Positions 24,306 through 32,191 of a stretch of 49,076 nt of DNA are shown in pieces. This stretch comes from UBA1738 sp045538755 (GTDB lineage Bacteria > Bacillota > Clostridia > UBA1381). The notes beneath the pieces were generated by a model. The model saw only the letters and a list, made by a program, of their open reading frames with translations. It made no database searches and was not told where the DNA came from. The stretch spans positions 1 to 49,076 of the forward strand of contig JAZQEC010000018.1 of assembly GCA_045538755.1 (NCBI GenBank), read 5' to 3'. Position 1 is the stretch's first letter. Each line of letters opens with the position of its first letter. The position numbers and the translations under genes were made by a program.

Positions 24306-25463
24306 TTAAATCATTTTTTCTATAAATCCGATAAAATCCGAAAATGTTGTGGACAAAACGTAGTTTATAAAAATTATATCGTCAATTTCGTATTCCTCGA
24401 CAAGCTCAGTAACTGTACTGTCAAAACTACGCGGGTCAACAACTAAAATTTTCTCATAATGATTTGTAAGAAACGGTATAACAGTATTTGCATATGAGTC
24501 CTTTATAATAAGTGCAGTTTCTCCGTTTTTGACATCTGTGTCAATCTCTGCAAATGCATGGTCTCCGCTCATAAACATACTGTATGACGGATTAGTGTTG
24601 CCGGACTCACGATAGACTTTTGCTTCATATTCTATCATATTTCCTTCAGTATCTCTGCTTCTTGCGGTAAATGAATAGTTTTTGCCAAAGTCATAGTATT
24701 CAATGTCATCGGCATATTCACTGTATTCCGGAGCATTCGCTTGATTATAAAGGTATCCCAAAAAACCGCTCACTTTTTCTACACGCATATCATTTATCGA
24801 AACAGGCGTTGCGCCTTTGGCTTCCATAATACTTTCGTATCCGTAATATGCTCCCTTTTGAGTCCAGTGATGGTCTGTTCTAAAATAAATATACTCCCCT
24901 TTATGCGCATCAAGCTTACTGTAAACATCAGCAGTCTTATAGTCATTTAAGGATGCATAAATACTATTAATAGTGTCTTTTTCGCTATCCGCCAAAGAAT
25001 GATATTTTGAGTCATCAAACTCAATCTGTGTAGGCGCCAGCATAAGATACATATTTGCATCAAACTTATCCGCATAAGCATTCAAGACATTCGTATAACG
25101 CTGCGCTAAATCAGCATTTCTCTTATAAACTTCCATTATTTTCCCGTCATATAAAGCGAGCTGTCCACCATTTGCAAGAGTTACTATTCTTCCCTTTTCT
25201 GTCTGTTGAATGCCACGAATATTCTCAATCTTTGTACCAAGATTGACAAACTTACTGCGAAATCCCACATTATCTGTAAGATAAGTTTCGTAATCAGGTC
25301 CGAATCCGCCAAACAATATATTCTGTACCGACACCTCAGGCATCTCTGCTAAAGGACGATTTTCCTGTACTGAAGCCTGCTCATCTTTAGGGCATACCAT
25401 TACAAGCACGAAAAATGCTACAAGAATCGCAATAAAAATTGACGATGTTATTTTTTCTCTCAT
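24306..25463 (-). CDS. DHHW family protein, AlgX/AlgJ-like acyl-transfer partner
   Basis: The 385-residue protein has an N-terminal membrane anchor (residues 8-25) and an extracytoplasmic SGNH-like domain with RTDHHWTQKGAYYGY around residue 195. This is the hallmark of DHHW proteins, which pair with MBOAT acyltransferases to O-acetylate exported polysaccharides. LIIKDSYANTVIPFL near residue 325 fits the C-terminal block of the fold. It lies 13 nt after the MBOAT gene and is clearly its operon partner. The acceptor polymer is not identifiable here. Confidence 0.88.
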   Translation of the reverse strand: MREKITSSIFIAILVAFFVLVMVCPKDEQASVQENRPLAEMPEVSVQNILFGGFGPDYETYLTDNVGFRSKFVNLGTKIENIRGIQQTEKGRIVTLANGGQLALYDGKIMEVYKRNADLAQRYTNVLNAYADKFDANMYLMLAPTQIEFDDSKYHSLADSEKDTINSIYASLNDYKTADVYSKLDAHKGEYIYFRTDHHWTQKGAYYGYESIMEAKGATPVSINDMRVEKVSGFLGYLYNQANAPEYSEYADDIEYYDFGKNYSFTARSRDTEGNMIEYEAKVYRESGNTNPSYSMFMSGDHAFAEIDTDVKNGETALIIKDSYANTVIPFLTNHYEKILVVDPRSFDSTVTELVEEYEIDDIIFINYVLSTTFSDFIGFIEKMI

Positions 25464-25475
25464 AATTTTACCCTC

Positions 25476-26870
25476 CTAAAATCTGAAGTACAAAAATGGA
25501 TTATATGACTGCTTCACAAGCAGTGCAAAACATATCGTCATAACCGCAAAAACGGTGACAGAAAGTAAAATTGGATACAGTACCCTATATTTATCACGAA
25601 TTTTTTTCGTTATTATTTTTATAACAGGTGTTGAACATATAAACATTAATATTATAATCCATATATGTGATATAAGCTGATTTTGCGCTAAAAGATTACT
25701 TGCTCCTTGATTTCTGCCCAAAGCCGCAACCAAAAACGATTTAAGTCTTCCTAAATCCGTAAAATAGAACAGCATCCAGCCGCCAATTACAATCACATTA
25801 CTGTATATAAGTCTAATCCATGACGGAATGCGGTCGATAAATTTAAAGATAATCTTCTTTTCGATAATCAGCCACAGCCCATAATAGACACCCCAGAATA
25901 TAAAGTTCCAGCTTGCACCGTGCCAGAATCCCGTCAAAAACCATACAACGGCGATATTGAAAAGCTGGTGCCTTCTGTTACCGCCAAGCGGTATGTACAC
26001 ATAGTCACGGAAAAATGTCCCTAACGACATATGCCACCTTCTCCAAAACTCTGTTATGCTTTTAGAAGTATATGGATAATCAAAGTTTTCCTTAAATCTA
26101 AATCCAAAAAAACTACCTAAACCAATAGCCATATCGGAATATCCAGAAAAATCAAAGAAGATTTGGAATGTATACATAATTATTCCAAGCCATGCACCAA
26201 ATGCCGAAAGATATGATAAATCTCCTCCGATAAGTGTTGTTACAATACTTCCTGCACAGTTAGATAAAACAATTTTTTTGAACATACCCTGCGTAAATCT
26301 GATAACTCCGTATTCAAAGTCTGCAGCGGTCACAGTCCTCTTATTTATCTGTTTTTCAATATCCACATATCTTACAATAGGGCCTGCAACAAGCTGCGGG
26401 AACATTGATACATAAAGTAAAAATTTGTAAAATGATTTTTGCAAACCTGCTTCTTTTCTATATACATCTATTACATAAGACAAAATCTGGAATGTATAAA
26501 ATGAAATGCCAAGCGGCAGTGCAAATCCCGCAAATTTTATTCCCGTACCAAAAATTGCGTTAATGTTGGAAATGAAAAATCCGGTATATTTAAACACTCC
26601 CAAAAGTCCTATGTCAACGACCAGTGCTGCTATCAAAGATGCCTTTGCACCCCATTTTCCGCGCCATTTCTCAATCCCGAAGCCTGATAAGTATGCAACA
26701 AAGGCACTAAATAACATAACCAGCACCAAAACAGGTTCTCCCCATGCATAGAATATCAATGACGCAATTAAAAGAACAATATTTCTGTATGTTATATTTT
26801 TATTTAGATAATAAAGTCCTAACGTCACAGGCAAAAACAAGCCTAAAAAAAGTAAACTTGAAAAAACCAT
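25476..26870 (-). CDS. MBOAT family membrane-bound O-acyltransferase (AlgI-like)
   Basis: The 464-residue polytopic protein has the MBOAT core: PLGISFYTFQILSYVIDVYR near residue 120, PQLVAGPIVRY near 158, ITEFWRRWHMSLGTFFRDY near 277 and FLTGFWHGASWNFIFWG near 315 with the conserved histidine. MBOAT proteins of this class move acetyl groups across the membrane to cell-surface polysaccharides or teichoic acids. GGGG lies 6 nt before the ATG. With the DHHW gene it forms a two-gene operon resembling alginate or peptidoglycan/polysaccharide O-acetylation pairs. Confidence 0.92.
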   Translation of the reverse strand: MVFSSLLFLGLFLPVTLGLYYLNKNITYRNIVLLIASLIFYAWGEPVLVLVMLFSAFVAYLSGFGIEKWRGKWGAKASLIAALVVDIGLLGVFKYTGFFISNINAIFGTGIKFAGFALPLGISFYTFQILSYVIDVYRKEAGLQKSFYKFLLYVSMFPQLVAGPIVRYVDIEKQINKRTVTAADFEYGVIRFTQGMFKKIVLSNCAGSIVTTLIGGDLSYLSAFGAWLGIIMYTFQIFFDFSGYSDMAIGLGSFFGFRFKENFDYPYTSKSITEFWRRWHMSLGTFFRDYVYIPLGGNRRHQLFNIAVVWFLTGFWHGASWNFIFWGVYYGLWLIIEKKIIFKFIDRIPSWIRLIYSNVIVIGGWMLFYFTDLGRLKSFLVAALGRNQGASNLLAQNQLISHIWIIILMFICSTPVIKIITKKIRDKYRVLYPILLSVTVFAVMTICFALLVKQSYNPFLYFRF

Positions 26871-26938
26871 TTTTATCCCCTTTCATCGTATGTGATGCCG
26901 TTTAAATTGCTCTAATTTGTTTAAATATACATTTCTAA

Positions 26939-26986
26939 TACATCAAAAGGCGTGCAAAAGCATTTATTTGCACGACCTTTGATGTC
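26939..26986. other. Long hairpin between the MBOAT gene and ddh
   Basis: ACATCAAAAGG-GTGCAAA and its inverse form an about 19-bp imperfect stem in the region 26940-26985. It lies after the ddh stop codon and is likely an end signal, though a clean T run is missing on the minus strand. Confidence 0.55.
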
Positions 26987-26993
26987 CCTTTTG

Positions 26994-27977
26994 TTACAGC
27001 AACCTGCTTCTTATGTCATCCGCAGATTTCGGTGACAGGTATATAGGCGCTACGTCAAATACTGTTTTACACCCACTCATTCCCTCTTTATTCATCTTCA
27101 CTGCAGCTCTTGCATAGCTAACAAGTACAGATGACGTAAATTCAGGGTTTGAGTCAAGCTTTAAGCTATATTCAATAATATGCGTGTTTTCGCTGTTAAA
27201 GCCAGTTTTTCCGCATCTTATAACAAATCCGCCGTGCGGTATTCCGCTGTGGTCACGCATAAGCTCTTCTTTTGATACAAAATAAACTGTTGTGTCATAA
27301 TCGGCAAAATAGTTCGGCATAGTTTTTATTTCATTCTCAATTCTTGCCTTATCTGCTCCATCTTCTGCAACAACAAAGCATTCTCTTGTATGCTTTTCGC
27401 GCGTTGTAAGGTCTGGATTTTCTCCGCTTCTTACTTTTTCAAGAGCATCATCTTGCGGAATGGTATACTGGCGAGCATCCAAAACACCATCAATTCTGCG
27501 GATTGCATCAGAATGACCCTGACTTACGCCCTTTCCCCAGAATGTATAATCCTTACCATCAGGAAGAATGGCTTCACCATAGAGTCTGTTTAGTGAGAAC
27601 ATTCCAGGATCCCAGCCGACAGAAATAATTGCAACCTTACCTGCCTGTTTTGCAGATGCATCAACATTCTTAAAATGCACAGGGATTTTTGCATGAGTAT
27701 CAAAACTGTCTATAACATTAAAATGCTTTGCAAGTTCAGGAGTCTGTACAGGAAGGTCTGTTGCACTTCCGCCACACAAAATCAAAACATCTATATTTTC
27801 CTTATGGTTTAAAATATCATTAATATGGTATACTTTTGCATCGGTTAAAGTTTTTAAAGCGGACGGTTCTCTGCGAGTAAAAACACCGTATAGCGAAAGG
27901 TCGTCATTTTGCATTATAGCACATTCAACGCCTCTCCCAAGATTTCCGTAACCTACAATTCCAATTCTGATTTTCAT
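26994..27977 (-). CDS. ddh: meso-Diaminopimelate dehydrogenase
   Basis: Ddh makes meso-DAP directly from tetrahydrodipicolinate with NADPH and ammonia, a one-step branch for lysine and peptidoglycan. The 327-residue protein has the Rossmann motif GIVGYGNLGRGVE at residues 6-18, SVGWDPGMFSLNRL near 125, FWGKGVSQGHSDAIRRIDGV near 153 and the C-terminal DVAPIYLSP. The frame is open to 28010, but ATG 27977 has AGAAGG 7 nt upstream and matches the family N-terminus. It is monocistronic, with its own promoter at 28016-28044. Confidence 0.94.
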   Translation of the reverse strand: MKIRIGIVGYGNLGRGVECAIMQNDDLSLYGVFTRREPSALKTLTDAKVYHINDILNHKENIDVLILCGGSATDLPVQTPELAKHFNVIDSFDTHAKIPVHFKNVDASAKQAGKVAIISVGWDPGMFSLNRLYGEAILPDGKDYTFWGKGVSQGHSDAIRRIDGVLDARQYTIPQDDALEKVRSGENPDLTTREKHTRECFVVAEDGADKARIENEIKTMPNYFADYDTTVYFVSKEELMRDHSGIPHGGFVIRCGKTGFNSENTHIIEYSLKLDSNPEFTSSVLVSYARAAVKMNKEGMSGCKTVFDVAPIYLSPKSADDIRSRLL

Positions 27978-28015
27978 AAAAAAGCCTTCTTTCCAAATTT
28001 TGCTTACCAAGAATA

Positions 28016-28044
28016 ATTATACAAATATTTTAAGTAAAAGTCAA
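28016..28044 (-). promoter_or_regulatory. ddh promoter
   Basis: TTGACT (28044-28039), a 17-bp spacer and TATAAT (28021-28016) lie on the minus strand about 40 nt before ddh. Confidence 0.78.
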
Positions 28045-28121
28045 TATTTTACGCACTCTATGCGAAAAAAACAGGTAAAATTTTTGACAAAATTCATTTT
28101 TAAAAACATAAATTTGTTACT

Positions 28122-28162
28122 AAAAACAAAAATACCCACTCACAAGTATGAATGGGTATTTT
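28122..28162 (-). terminator. Terminator after tRNA-Thr
   Basis: AAAATACCCA (28129-28138) pairs with TGGGTATTTT (28153-28162). The minus strand continues into a run of TTTTTGTTTTT. Confidence 0.8.
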
Positions 28163-28184
28163 CTTCAGCAAAACTGCCATAATA

Positions 28185-28260
<76 letters not shown>

Positions 28261-28271
28261 ACAACAACACA

Positions 28272-28300
28272 ATTATAATACATTTATAGGCCTTTGTCAA
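28272..28300 (-). promoter_or_regulatory. Consensus promoter of tRNA-Thr
   Basis: Perfect TTGACA (28300-28295), a 17-bp spacer and perfect TATAAT (28277-28272) lie on the minus strand. Confidence 0.9.
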
Positions 28301-28335
28301 GACTTTTGTTTTGTAACTGTGTTGAAAATACTATA

Positions 28336-29187
28336 TTACTTAACCGCTTCGTACATTTTTTTCATAGCATACGCATCCTCTGCCTGTGTGCCGCACGATT
28401 CGCATATAATCGTCGGTGCAATGTCTCGTTCTTTAAGAATTTCGGCAACAAAATCGAAATCAGGTCCGAATACATCGTCCTCAAAGGTCAGATGCTTTTT
28501 CTCGCCGCCTTTAGTGTATTCAATCTTACTGAAATGGCTGTGAAAAACCGCAAGGCGCTCTTTTCCCAGCTTATTTTCAATAGTATTAAAAACTTCTTCA
28601 AAATCAGCCTTTTCCTTGAGTCCGCCAAGTGTTCTTGCATTTAGGTGACCAAAGTCTATACAAGGTAAAAAACTTTCATCAAGGCGGCAAAGTTCCATCA
28701 CCTCGTCAAGATTTCCAAGTTGATTTATCTTCCCCATAGTTTCAATGCAAAGGCGTATATTTTCAAAGCCGCCTTTTATCATTTCTTCTCTTGCAAGTGT
28801 AAGTGTTTTCTTTGCAAAGGATAGCGCTTCGTCACGTGTAAGTTTTCCCAAGGCACCGCTATGCACTACAACCCTTTCGCCGCCTAAATATTTTGCGAGC
28901 TGTGCCGATTGCATAATATAGTTAATACTGCCCGCCCTCTTTTCCTCGTCAGGCGTTGCAAGATTTATATAATACGGCGAATGAACGCTCATAATAATTC
29001 TATTTTTCTCTGCTTCCAGTGCAATTTTTTTGGCAGTCACCTCGCCGCATCTTACACCGTTACCGCACTGATATTCGTAGGCATCAAGCCCAAAATCTGC
29101 AAGCCATTTCGGCATTTCCTCAGATGCTTTATGCCCCTGGGCATAAAAGCTGTCACTGTTTCCTGCTACTCCGAAATTCGCCTTCAT
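28336..29187 (-). CDS. Endonuclease IV-like TIM-barrel protein
   Basis: The 283-residue protein resembles AP endonuclease family 2 (Nfo) with its metal-binding order: SVHSPYYINLATPDEEKRAG near residue 67, VVVHSGALGK near 107, CIETMGKINQLGNLDEV near 146, CIDFGHLNAR near 174, VFHSHFSKIEY near 213 and TIICESCG near 265. Such proteins cut DNA at abasic sites, although this divergent branch also includes sugar isomerase-like enzymes. It overlaps the end of aroK by 35 nt with its own GAGG 6 nt before the ATG, so the two are coupled. Confidence 0.82.
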   Translation of the reverse strand: MKANFGVAGNSDSFYAQGHKASEEMPKWLADFGLDAYEYQCGNGVRCGEVTAKKIALEAEKNRIIMSVHSPYYINLATPDEEKRAGSINYIMQSAQLAKYLGGERVVVHSGALGKLTRDEALSFAKKTLTLAREEMIKGGFENIRLCIETMGKINQLGNLDEVMELCRLDESFLPCIDFGHLNARTLGGLKEKADFEEVFNTIENKLGKERLAVFHSHFSKIEYTKGGEKKHLTFEDDVFGPDFDFVAEILKERDIAPTIICESCGTQAEDAYAMKKMYEAVK

Positions 29188-29692
29188 ACTTTTCCTCCAA
29201 AATCCTCAAAATTTCCTCCGCAGTTTCTTTAATTCCCTTTTCCTGCGTAACCTTAACTTTAATATCACAGTTATCATAATACGGTTTTCGCATACGAAAT
29301 CGTTCTAAAACTTCCTCAATAGAGCTGCTTTTTACAAGCGGACGTGTGTCGTCACCACCGCCAAGCCTATGCCTGATTACCGCTTCTTCAGGTTCAAGAT
29401 TTACTATAATACCATTTTTTCGCAAAACTGCAATGTTTTCAGTATTCAAAACTGCTCCGCCACCTGTCGATATCACTGCTGCATCCTGTTTTGCAGTTTC
29501 TTCTATCACATCGGATTCAATCTTTCTAAAATATTCTTCACCGCTTACTTCAAAAATTCTTGAAATCTGCATACCGCATTTTTCTTCAATAAGTGTATCT
29601 GTATCCAAAAAGTTTAATCCGCAAATTTCTGAAAGATATGTTCCGACAACAGTTTTTCCGCTTGCCATATACCCTGTAAGAACTATATTCAT
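29153..29692 (-). CDS. aroK: Shikimate kinase
   Basis: AroK phosphorylates shikimate with ATP. The 179-residue protein has Walker A GYMASGKTVVG (residues 7-17), the shikimate-binding DTDTLIE, GEEYFRKIE and STGGGAVLN. Its ATG overlaps the aroE stop by 4 nt, and its end overlaps the endonuclease-like gene by 35 nt. Length is normal for the family. Confidence 0.96.
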   Translation of the reverse strand: MNIVLTGYMASGKTVVGTYLSEICGLNFLDTDTLIEEKCGMQISRIFEVSGEEYFRKIESDVIEETAKQDAAVISTGGGAVLNTENIAVLRKNGIIVNLEPEEAVIRHRLGGGDDTRPLVKSSSIEEVLERFRMRKPYYDNCDIKVKVTQEKGIKETAEEILRILEEKYEGEFRSSRKQ

Positions 29693-30507
29693 TTCTTAAA
29701 AACTCCTTTTAAAATTTCATCTGCAAAGCTGTCCGGCACATCAATTCCTGTAAAGAGTCTGTATGCCAAAATCCCTTGAAAAATCAACATTCCAAGTCCA
29801 TTAACGGTTTTTGCGCCTACCATTTTTGCGTTATGCAAAAAGACAGTTTCTTCAGGATTGTAAATCATATCAACCACAGCTGACGTTTCGTCTATTACAG
29901 GCATATCCTCCATTGGCGTCAGATCCTTGTTTTTTCCCATTCCCAAAGACGTACAGTTTATGACAATATCATAATGCTTACGTTCTGTTCTTGTTTTTAT
30001 CTCATATCCAATGCAGCTTTTTATATACTCCTTAAGCTGTTCTGCCCTTTCATGTGTACGGTTTATAACCGTCAAAGACGCAGCGCCTTTTTGGGCAAGG
30101 TTAAGCGCCACAGGCTGCGCTGCACCGCCTGCGCCCAAAATAAGTATGTGCTTTTTTTCAGGCTTGATACCATTATAAAGAAGCGACATATAAAAACCTT
30201 CAGCATCTGTGCTGTAGCCATAAAGCTTTCCGCCTTTATTTACAACCGTATTTACAGAGCCGTAACGTTTGGCTTCAGGTGAAATTTCGTCAAGACAGCT
30301 CATTATTTCAAATTTGTGTGGTGCGGTCACGTTAAATCCGCAAATACCATCCGCTATTATTTTTTTTACAGCCTCTTTTACCTCACCAGGTAAAACTTCA
30401 ATCGCTGTATATTCATATGGCGCATTCAGCTTTTTCGATATGAAATTGTGCATCACAGGCGAATAGCTGTGCGACACCGGATACCCTATTATTGCAAGTT
30501 TTTTCAT
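29689..30507 (-). CDS. aroE: Shikimate dehydrogenase
   Basis: AroE reduces 3-dehydroshikimate with NADPH. The 272-residue protein has IGYPVSHSYSPVMHN, GFNVTAPHK with the catalytic lysine, the NADPH loop ILGAGGAAQPVALNLA, and NCTSLGMG. The start overlaps the yqeG stop in TAATG, and its end overlaps aroK, so yqeG-aroE-aroK-endonuclease is one tightly packed operon. Confidence 0.97.
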   Translation of the reverse strand: MKKLAIIGYPVSHSYSPVMHNFISKKLNAPYEYTAIEVLPGEVKEAVKKIIADGICGFNVTAPHKFEIMSCLDEISPEAKRYGSVNTVVNKGGKLYGYSTDAEGFYMSLLYNGIKPEKKHILILGAGGAAQPVALNLAQKGAASLTVINRTHERAEQLKEYIKSCIGYEIKTRTERKHYDIVINCTSLGMGKNKDLTPMEDMPVIDETSAVVDMIYNPEETVFLHNAKMVGAKTVNGLGMLIFQGILAYRLFTGIDVPDSFADEILKGVFKK

Positions 30508-30998
30508 TAGCCTTTATAATCCTTTAATACAATTTTTTCTAATCTTCTTTTTAGTTCAAAAAAAGGAGTTTCCTTTGCTTCGATCGGGTCAACCATAATC
30601 GTTAAAAGCCCTGCCCTTTTTCCTGCGTAAACATCGGTAAAAACCTGATCCCCAATTAAAACGGTATTTTCTTTTTTTGCGCCTAAATAACGCATCGCTT
30701 TTTTTATCCCGAAAAGAAATGGCTTTCCTGAATCGTTTACAAAAAATGCACCAAATTCGCGCGCAAAGTTTTCAACTCGTGCCCTGTGATTATTTGAAAC
30801 AAATGCGTATTTTATGCCTTCATTTGAAAGCCTTTTTAAAAACGCCTTTGCAGCCTCGTCAGCGAGCTGCGATGTGTAACTTACCAACGTGTTGTCTATA
30901 TCTAAAATTGCAAAGTGTATTCCATGTTTTTTTAAAAAATCAGGTTCAATATCTTTTATGGATTTGTACCTGTAATCAGGATAGAATTTTTTAAACAT
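30507..30998 (-). CDS. yqeG: YqeG family HAD phosphatase
   Basis: The 163-residue protein is a HAD-superfamily subclass IIIA phosphatase with FAILDIDNTLV (nucleophile Asp), AFVSNNHRARVENFA, KPFLFGIKKAMRYLG and IGDQVFTDVYAGKRAG. YqeG of Bacillus lies beside yqeH and aroE, so this pairing with aroE is conserved synteny. The frame opens at 31025, but ATG 30998 has GGAGG 5 nt upstream. The natural substrate is unsettled; related proteins act on phosphatidylglycerophosphate. Confidence 0.9.
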   Translation of the reverse strand: MFKKFYPDYRYKSIKDIEPDFLKKHGIHFAILDIDNTLVSYTSQLADEAAKAFLKRLSNEGIKYAFVSNNHRARVENFAREFGAFFVNDSGKPFLFGIKKAMRYLGAKKENTVLIGDQVFTDVYAGKRAGLLTIMVDPIEAKETPFFELKRRLEKIVLKDYKG

Positions 30999-31039
30999 AG
31001 CTTCCTCCGAAATTATTACAATCAAAAATTTTTTTAAAA

Positions 31040-31137
31040 TTTATTTCAAAATCGGTGAACATTTTAGGTACTCACCATTTTAGCTAAATTCAACTTTGTT
31101 GAATTTATTTTAAAATCAGTGAACGATTTAGATGCCA
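31040..31137. repeat. Tandem duplicated unit beside the palindromic array
   Basis: Two copies of a 21-nt sequence beginning TTTATTT and ending GTGAAC (31040-31060 and 31104-31124) differ at two positions and lie 64 nt apart. Each is followed by a degenerate ATTTTAGGTAC or ATTTAGATGC. A perfect 10-bp hairpin TAAATTCAAC-TTT-GTTGAATTTA (31085-31107) lies between them. Confidence 0.7.
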
Positions 31138-31144
31138 CTTTTCG

Positions 31145-31367
31145 TCGATATGCAAACTAAAGTTTGCTCGATATTTTTACTTTGTAAAATCGATATGTTT
31201 TGCGGTTCGTCGGAAACCGCCGAACCCTACAAGCAAAACTCGATATGATATGAATTCTCGTTGCCGCAAGGCGACATATCGAGTGCGACAGCACATATCG
31301 AGTCATTTATGACCTATCGAGAATTCGTTAGAATTCATATCGACGATTTCAAGCTTTGCTTGAAATC
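31145..31367. repeat. Heptamer-punctuated palindromic hairpin array (TCGATAT / ATATCGA)
   Basis: Four TCGATAT heptamers (31145, 31168, 31190, 31240) are followed by four inverse ATATCGA heptamers (31276, 31295, 31314 with one change, 31337). Every gap on each side is filled exactly by a hairpin: GCAAAC/GTTTGC, TTTTAC/GTAAAA and GTTTTGC..GCAAAAC on the left; GTGC/GCAC, GTCA/TGAC and GAATTC/GAATTC on the right. The apex holds GTTGCC-GCAA-GGCGAC. A further 10-bp hairpin (31345-31367) follows. There is no coding capacity. It occupies the gap between divergent yqeG and thioesterase genes. Confidence 0.9.
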
Positions 31368-31470
31368 ATTATACCACATTTTCTACTCAAAAACAACTAA
31401 TGAACACATATTTTACACAAAAATTGGCAAAATTTTAATATGAAAAATTATTTAAATCAGGAGAAATTTT

Positions 31471-31926
31471 ATGAACAAAAAGGTAAAGGATTCTTACACA
31501 GAGCAGGTACAAATTCTCACACAGTCGGGAATGAACGGATTTGGTAGACTATTTGGCGGGCGTCTTATGAAATGGATTGACATTGTTGCCGCCGTTACAG
31601 CACGCAGGCACAGCGAGCGGAATGTAACCACTGTTTTGGTTGACCAACTTGAATTTAAAAGGCCTGCACGTGTAAACGACACGCTTGTTTTAACAGGATA
31701 TATAACCTATGTCGGCAAAACGTCAATGGAAATCTGCGTTAAAACATATATCGAGGAGCTTGACGGCACAAGAAATTTAATCAATAAGGCATATCTTGTC
31801 ATGGTGGCACTTGATAAAAATGACAAGCCTACCGAAGTTCCCAGACTTATCCTAACAACCGACGCAGAACGTGCTGAATGGGAAGCGGCTAAAGAGCGGC
31901 ACGAACTAAGAAACAGGAAGAATTAA
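31471..31926 (+). CDS. Acyl-CoA thioesterase, hotdog fold (YciA/BACH type)
   Basis: The 151-residue protein is a single hotdog domain with NGFGRLFGGRLMKWIDIVAA, where the loop and aspartate form the acyl-CoA hydrolase active site, and a central strand region VTTVLVDQLEFKRPARVNDT. It likely hydrolyses acyl-CoA in the cytoplasm; chain length is unknown. AGGAG lies 7 nt before the ATG. It is a lone plus-strand gene beyond the palindromic array. Confidence 0.88.
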   Translation: MNKKVKDSYTEQVQILTQSGMNGFGRLFGGRLMKWIDIVAAVTARRHSERNVTTVLVDQLEFKRPARVNDTLVLTGYITYVGKTSMEICVKTYIEELDGTRNLINKAYLVMVALDKNDKPTEVPRLILTTDAERAEWEAAKERHELRNRKN

Positions 31927-31935
31927 AAAGTCATC

Positions 31936-32070
31936 TCAAAAAACTTTGGAATTCAGAAAAAACAGTGCAGCTCGGACGAAACGAAGTTTTCTGCGTTTAT
32001 TGCATAAAACTTTTCCAGAGGTGCACAAAGGTAGGCCAAGCGGTGCGTTTTGTTCGTAGTTTTTTAGCAT
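31936..32070 (-). other. Doubtful 44-codon ORF in a non-coding stretch
   Basis: An ATG-initiated frame of 44 codons starts just after the pdxK terminator and reads NAPLGLPLCTSGKVLC followed by a basic segment. It has no ribosome binding site. The base composition differs from the A/T-rich surroundings, so the DNA may be a remnant or repeat rather than a gene. Confidence 0.25.
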
Positions 32071-32105
32071 AAAAACAAAAAGAAATCCGCAAATATGCGG
32101 ATTTC
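32071..32105 (-). terminator. Terminator downstream of pyridoxamine kinase
   Basis: GAAATCCGCA (32082-32091) pairs perfectly with TGCGGATTTC (32096-32105), followed on the minus strand by TTTTTGTTTTT. It lies about 85 nt after the gene's stop. Confidence 0.8.
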
Positions 32106-32191
32106 GCACAAATTTTAAATACTAAACATATTTTTAAAATCTAAATATATAAGTCAACAAACTGTCTGTGCATTTTTATACATTTCACTTT

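Noticed and set aside
31145..31367. CRISPR array
   Set aside because: Repeats are only 7 nt, change orientation halfway, and the gaps are self-complementary hairpins; no cas genes are present.
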